A DNA stretch of 64,000 nt from Aristolochia californica. Lineage: Eukaryota > Streptophyta > Magnoliopsida > Piperales > Aristolochiaceae. Of this stretch, positions 60,663-64,000 are shown in pieces. The notes below the pieces were generated by a model. The model was not told where the DNA came from, did not search any database, and worked only from the letters and a program-made list of their open reading frames with translations. Location of the stretch: assembly GCA_029961685.1 (NCBI GenBank), contig JARWKL010000004.1, positions 19,590,348 to 19,654,347 on the forward strand, written 5' to 3'. A program made the translations under genes and the position numbers. How positions within the stretch are numbered: the stretch's first letter is position 1; the number at the start of each line of letters is the position of its first letter.

Positions 60663-62859
60663 TTCCAAAAGACAACTCCAACTCACAACTTTTATAATGA
60701 ATGATAGCATTAGATGTGGCTAAGAAGGGACGTCCTAGGATGACAGGCATTTGGTTGGTCACATTGACTACTTGTTCTGTATCAAGAACAATAAAATCAA
60801 CCGGGAATAGAAATTTGTCCACTTTTATCAAAACATCTTCAACTATTCCTCGTGGTATCTTGACAGAACGGTCAGCTAGTTGAAGTGTGATGGGAGTAGG
60901 TTTCAATTCCCCCAAACCTAATTGCTGGTGCACAAAGAAAGGAAGAAAATTCACACTTGCCCCTAAGTCAAGAAGAGCTCTCTGGATGGTATGTTCACCA
61001 ACGACACATGAAATTGTGGGACATCCAGGATCTTTAACTTTAGGAGGAGTGTTGTGCTTCAGAATTGAGCTTACATTCTCAGTAAGAAAGACCTTTTTGT
61101 TAACATGTTGTTTTCTCTTCTGTGTACAAAGGTCTTTCAAAAATCGGGCATAGGCAGGGACTTGCCTAATAGCATCAAGAAGTGGAATGTTATTGTGAAA
61201 CTTACAAAACAGTTCCAACGTTTCATGCATGCTATCTCCTTTCATAGGTGGGCCCGATAACCTCTGCGGATAAGGAGCTAGTGGGACTTGGTTAGGGATC
61301 TGCTTGGCTGTTGGTGGAGAACTTGGAGGTTCTTCACCCAATGATGTGTCCCCATTGTCATCCTTTGACTCCTTAGACTTAGTGGTCCCTACCCCATTGT
61401 TCAACTCATGACCACTCCTAAGGGTGGTCATGGCTTTGGCTTGCTCATGGTGGGGTTTGGAACTCAACCCACTCTCATGTGTGCTTTTGGGGTTAGGAAT
61501 GGTTTGACTCGGGAGTCTATTTTGTGCTTGTTCACTCATGTGGATGGCCAACTGACTCACTTGCATTTCAAGTTTAGCAATGGAGGAATGTGTATTCTGC
61601 ATGAATAATTGAAGTGTATCCTCAAGTGAAGGTTTTTGTAGAATCAATGGTTGTTGAGTGAAGTGTGGGCGCAGAGCTTGGGGTTGAGTAAACCCTGGAG
61701 GACCCCCAACCTGTGGGCCCTTGGACCATGAGAAATTTGGGTGCCTAGCCCAACCCAGATTATATGTTTCCGAAAAAGGATCGTTCCGGTTTGGTCTATG
61801 AAAATTCTGGACTGCATTCAAGTCCTCAATGAGCTCTGGGTAGGATGAACTAGATGGACACATTTGTGTGGGATGAGATGAACCAGAGCATATGGCACAA
61901 ACAGTAGATGGGTTAGGAGCAGGTGAACTCTTGGACACCATAAGGGCATCAATTTTTCTAGTCAACCCCTCAATCTTGGCCATGAGCATGGGTGTTTCAC
62001 TAACCTCGTAGAGACCCCCTCTTTTGGCTTCGTGGGATTTCCTATCAACATTAAATGATGAACCCCATTGTTGACATTGATCACTCAACGTTTCAAAGAA
62101 GTCCCACGCCTCACTAGCACTTTTACCCATCAAACTTCCACCACTCGTTGCATCTACCATGGATCTAACCTGGGGTGTAAGACCTTGATAAAAGTATTGC
62201 ACTAAATGCCATTTCTCAAACCCATGATGCGGACACCTACGGATCAAATCCTTCCATTTCTCCCAAGCCTCATAAAAGTGTTCACCCTCCTGCTGCATAA
62301 AGTTGGAGATTTCTCTCCTGAGGGCTGTAGTTCTCTGGATGGGAAAGTACTTGGATAAAAATTTTGTGACTAATGTGTCCCATGAAGTAATGTTGCCCAC
62401 CTCCAAGGAATTAAGCCAAGACTTGGCCTTATCCTTAAGTGAAAATGGAAAAAATCTTAACCGGATAGAGTCATCTGAGAAATTCTGGAATTTGAACGTT
62501 GCACAAATATCTAAGAATTCCTTGATGTGGTAATATGGGTCCTCCTTCTCCAACCCATAGAATGTAGGGAGTTGGATCACACCCGGTTTCAACTCATAAC
62601 TGGCAGTAGTAGTGGGTGGCAATATAATGCAAGAAGGTGAAGTGAAGTGCGATGGGATAGAATAATCCCTCAGGTCTCTACGGTCACCTACTACAGGTAA
62701 CTGTAATGGTTCACCCTGATTGGCCATGGTAGCTCCTAACTTGACTTCGGGTGTTTTCCTACAAATATGTTCTACCTCTTCAACAAAGGGAGCTAATGGT
62801 CCAACTAGGGATCGGCGCCCGTGCATAAAAACACAAAAAGAAACAAAACGAACTATCAA
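60655..62859 (-). CDS. gag: Athila-type gag-protease frame, 734 codons
   Basis: An intact open frame. Residues about 95-230 form the retrotransposon gag domain (capsid), with FPFSLKDKAKSWLNSL and the EGEHFYEAWEKWKDLIRRCPHHG motif typical of Athila. Residues 321-334 are a CCHC zinc knuckle (C-x2-C-x4-H-x4-C) for RNA binding. About 340-530 is a proline- and serine-rich linker. Residues 610-730 are the aspartic protease, with the active-site DLGAS (631-635), usual for this branch instead of DTG or DSG, and ILGRPFLAT (707-715). In intact relatives the protein packages the RNA and cuts the polyprotein. The frame runs into a TAA at 60655 where pol continues in another frame, at a five-base T run on the element strand, so this looks like a frameshift and not a natural end. 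The start is uncertain: the first Met is at 62859 and MANQGEPLQL at residue 45 is an alternative. Confidence 0.9.
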   Translation of the reverse strand: MIVRFVSFCVFMHGRRSLVGPLAPFVEEVEHICRKTPEVKLGATMANQGEPLQLPVVGDRRDLRDYSIPSHFTSPSCIILPPTTTASYELKPGVIQLPTFYGLEKEDPYYHIKEFLDICATFKFQNFSDDSIRLRFFPFSLKDKAKSWLNSLEVGNITSWDTLVTKFLSKYFPIQRTTALRREISNFMQQEGEHFYEAWEKWKDLIRRCPHHGFEKWHLVQYFYQGLTPQVRSMVDATSGGSLMGKSASEAWDFFETLSDQCQQWGSSFNVDRKSHEAKRGGLYEVSETPMLMAKIEGLTRKIDALMVSKSSPAPNPSTVCAICSGSSHPTQMCPSSSSYPELIEDLNAVQNFHRPNRNDPFSETYNLGWARHPNFSWSKGPQVGGPPGFTQPQALRPHFTQQPLILQKPSLEDTLQLFMQNTHSSIAKLEMQVSQLAIHMSEQAQNRLPSQTIPNPKSTHESGLSSKPHHEQAKAMTTLRSGHELNNGVGTTKSKESKDDNGDTSLGEEPPSSPPTAKQIPNQVPLAPYPQRLSGPPMKGDSMHETLELFCKFHNNIPLLDAIRQVPAYARFLKDLCTQKRKQHVNKKVFLTENVSSILKHNTPPKVKDPGCPTISCVVGEHTIQRALLDLGASVNFLPFFVHQQLGLGELKPTPITLQLADRSVKIPRGIVEDVLIKVDKFLFPVDFIVLDTEQVVNVTNQMPVILGRPFLATSNAIIHYKSCELELSFGNF

Positions 62860-63044
62860 ATTAAGCTAACAAACTCACTACTAAAAATATGAACTAACTA
62901 GAAGAAATAAAAATAATTCCATACAAAATCACCAAGCTAAAATTATGAAAGCAACAAAAAACTAAAATAAAATAAAATTAAATTAAATAAAAATAAATCT
63001 AACCTAAGACCATGGAGAAAAAAGTAATACACTTAATACGTGCT
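62860..63044 (-). other. Leader between primer site and gag
   Basis: About 185 bp, A-rich on the plus strand, without coding signal. This is the usual untranslated leader of the element. Confidence 0.65.
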
Positions 63045-63062
63045 TCCCCAGCAACGGCGCCA
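63045..63062 (-). other. Primer-binding site, Asp-tRNA type
   Basis: The element strand reads TGGCGCCGTTGCTGGGGA, six bases after the end of the 5' LTR. Athila and Tat elements typically use an 18-base site complementary to Asp-tRNA, from which this differs at one base. Confidence 0.9.
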
Positions 63063-63068
63063 AAAACT

Positions 63069-64000
63069 TGATGTAGAATTTAGTTACATCGGCTTTTATA
63101 CCTCGCAAGCGTATGAATCATTCATGTAATTTAGTGGGAAGCGAGGGTCATATCCACAGGGAGGACTGAATTTTGTGTATTCTTCAGTCAACTAGCCAAA
63201 CCAAATATGATGAATTAATATGAACTAACTAATTATATCCTAAATTATCAAGCAATCATCTGGTTAACTACTTGCACAATAGGAAACGTCAACTCTGGAT
63301 TTTACGGTGATTCGTGCCTCTCTCAAGCGCCACATAACCACGGATCCGATTTCTCAATCCTTGCGTCTAGACCCTCTCGGGCGCATAGAGTGAAAGACAG
63401 AAATTGGATTAAAATACCAAAATCCAACCTAAATTATATTCCTACCCGAGCTAGCTAATTTAATCAAATATCCAGAAAACAAATATTCAATAAACATTAA
63501 TTATCAAATCAGATTCAATAAACATTCAAAACCTAAGTTCAAACTATATAAAAAATGAAATTCCAAAATGACGAATTACTCCCCTTCTCCCTCCTCTAGC
63601 TCGGGCAGCAACTCGTTCTCATGGGTGCTGCAATTTCCCAAAATTAATGGCTTCAGGTAGCAAGAGTGAGTGGCCGGAGGTAGAGACGACGCCGACGATG
63701 AAGGTTAGAAGCCGACGAACGGAGGTAACGTCCAGCGAAGAATGAAACAGAGCTGAAGTTCTCTAACCGGATCTCTCGAGTCTCGGTCGGAGTCGGAATA
63801 GCTCTGGGAATGGTCGGAAATATGTAATAGACGCCGGAGGATGGTCGAAATGCAGAATTGGCACTGGAGAAGCGCTCTCGGATCACCTCCCGGCCCGGCG
63901 AGCAGAAACTAGCACTGTCGAACTCACCTCGACGGAGACTCTCTCGAGCTTTCCTCAGGTTTTTTCTCGGTCGCTGGACGGCGGTGGACGGCGGTGGCAT
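63069..64000 (-). repeat. 5' LTR of the Athila-type element, partial
   Basis: Begins TGATGTAGAA and aligns with 54992 onwards; it is cut by the window end after 932 bp. It keeps about 31 bp near 63865-63905 that are missing from the other LTR. An open minus-strand frame of at least 115 codons (63653-64000, continuing) lies in its GC-rich transcribed part; I take it as LTR sequence and not as a separate gene. Confidence 0.9.

Larger units (their letters stand above)
54992..64000 (-). mobile_element. Athila-type Ty3/gypsy retrotransposon, truncated by window end
   Basis: On the minus strand the order is 5' LTR (partial, 63069-64000), primer site for Asp-tRNA (63045-63062), gag-protease frame, pol (RT, RNase H, integrase), noncoding spacer, polypurine tract (56376-56392), 3' LTR (54992-56375). 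The primer site, the DLGAS protease motif, the FMDD polymerase motif and gag layout are those of the Athila branch of plant gypsy elements. The left flank is subfamily B satellite (...AATGACCTAT), interrupted mid-monomer. The element is inactive: a frameshift between gag-protease and pol, four in-frame stops, altered catalytic positions and a missing integrase C-terminus. Hand comparison of about 430 bp of the two LTRs gives about 5% substitutions. With an 1,384-bp LTR the right end should lie near 64.5 kb. Confidence 0.93.

Overview
The window is plant repeat DNA with no host gene. The evidence for a flowering plant is an Athila-type Ty3/gypsy retrotransposon with an Asp-tRNA primer site, a Met-tRNA-primed copia-type element, a tandem TRIM, a PIF/Harbinger fragment, and a very long AT-rich satellite with monomers near 680 bp. 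I cannot name the species. Pericentromeric or other satellite heterochromatin is the natural inference.

Layout. 1-4402: satellite subfamily A, forward, period about 688 bp. 4403-7370 and 13256-20780: the same subfamily in reverse, split by an inserted element. 20781-54991: satellite subfamily B, forward, period about 675 bp; from about 41.4 kb on, two variants of the B monomer mostly alternate, a dimeric higher-order repeat of about 1.35 kb. About 72 monomer equivalents are present.

7371-13255 is a 5.9-kb nest inside the reverse block. A non-autonomous, probably copia-type LTR element lies on the minus strand with a perfect 5-bp duplication (ACTCG). Its 3' LTR is interrupted by a tandem TRIM with 82-bp LTRs (duplication GATGA). 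Its internal region is interrupted by an internally deleted PIF/Harbinger element (duplication TAT) that keeps only the C-terminal end of a transposase.

54992-64000 (running off the window) is a minus-strand Athila-type element: 5' LTR (partial) at the right, Asp-tRNA primer site, gag-protease ORF, broken pol (RT, RNase H, integrase), a noncoding 3' spacer, polypurine tract, and a complete 1,384-bp 3' LTR. A frameshift, four in-frame stops and changes at two catalytic positions show that it is dead.

Nothing here forms a working pathway. The interest is the satellite organisation (two subfamilies, two orientation switches, dimeric HOR, conserved dyad and TATA-like block) and the datable order of nested insertions. 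All boundaries were read by eye, so coordinates of satellite junctions are good to a few bases and divergence figures are hand counts.
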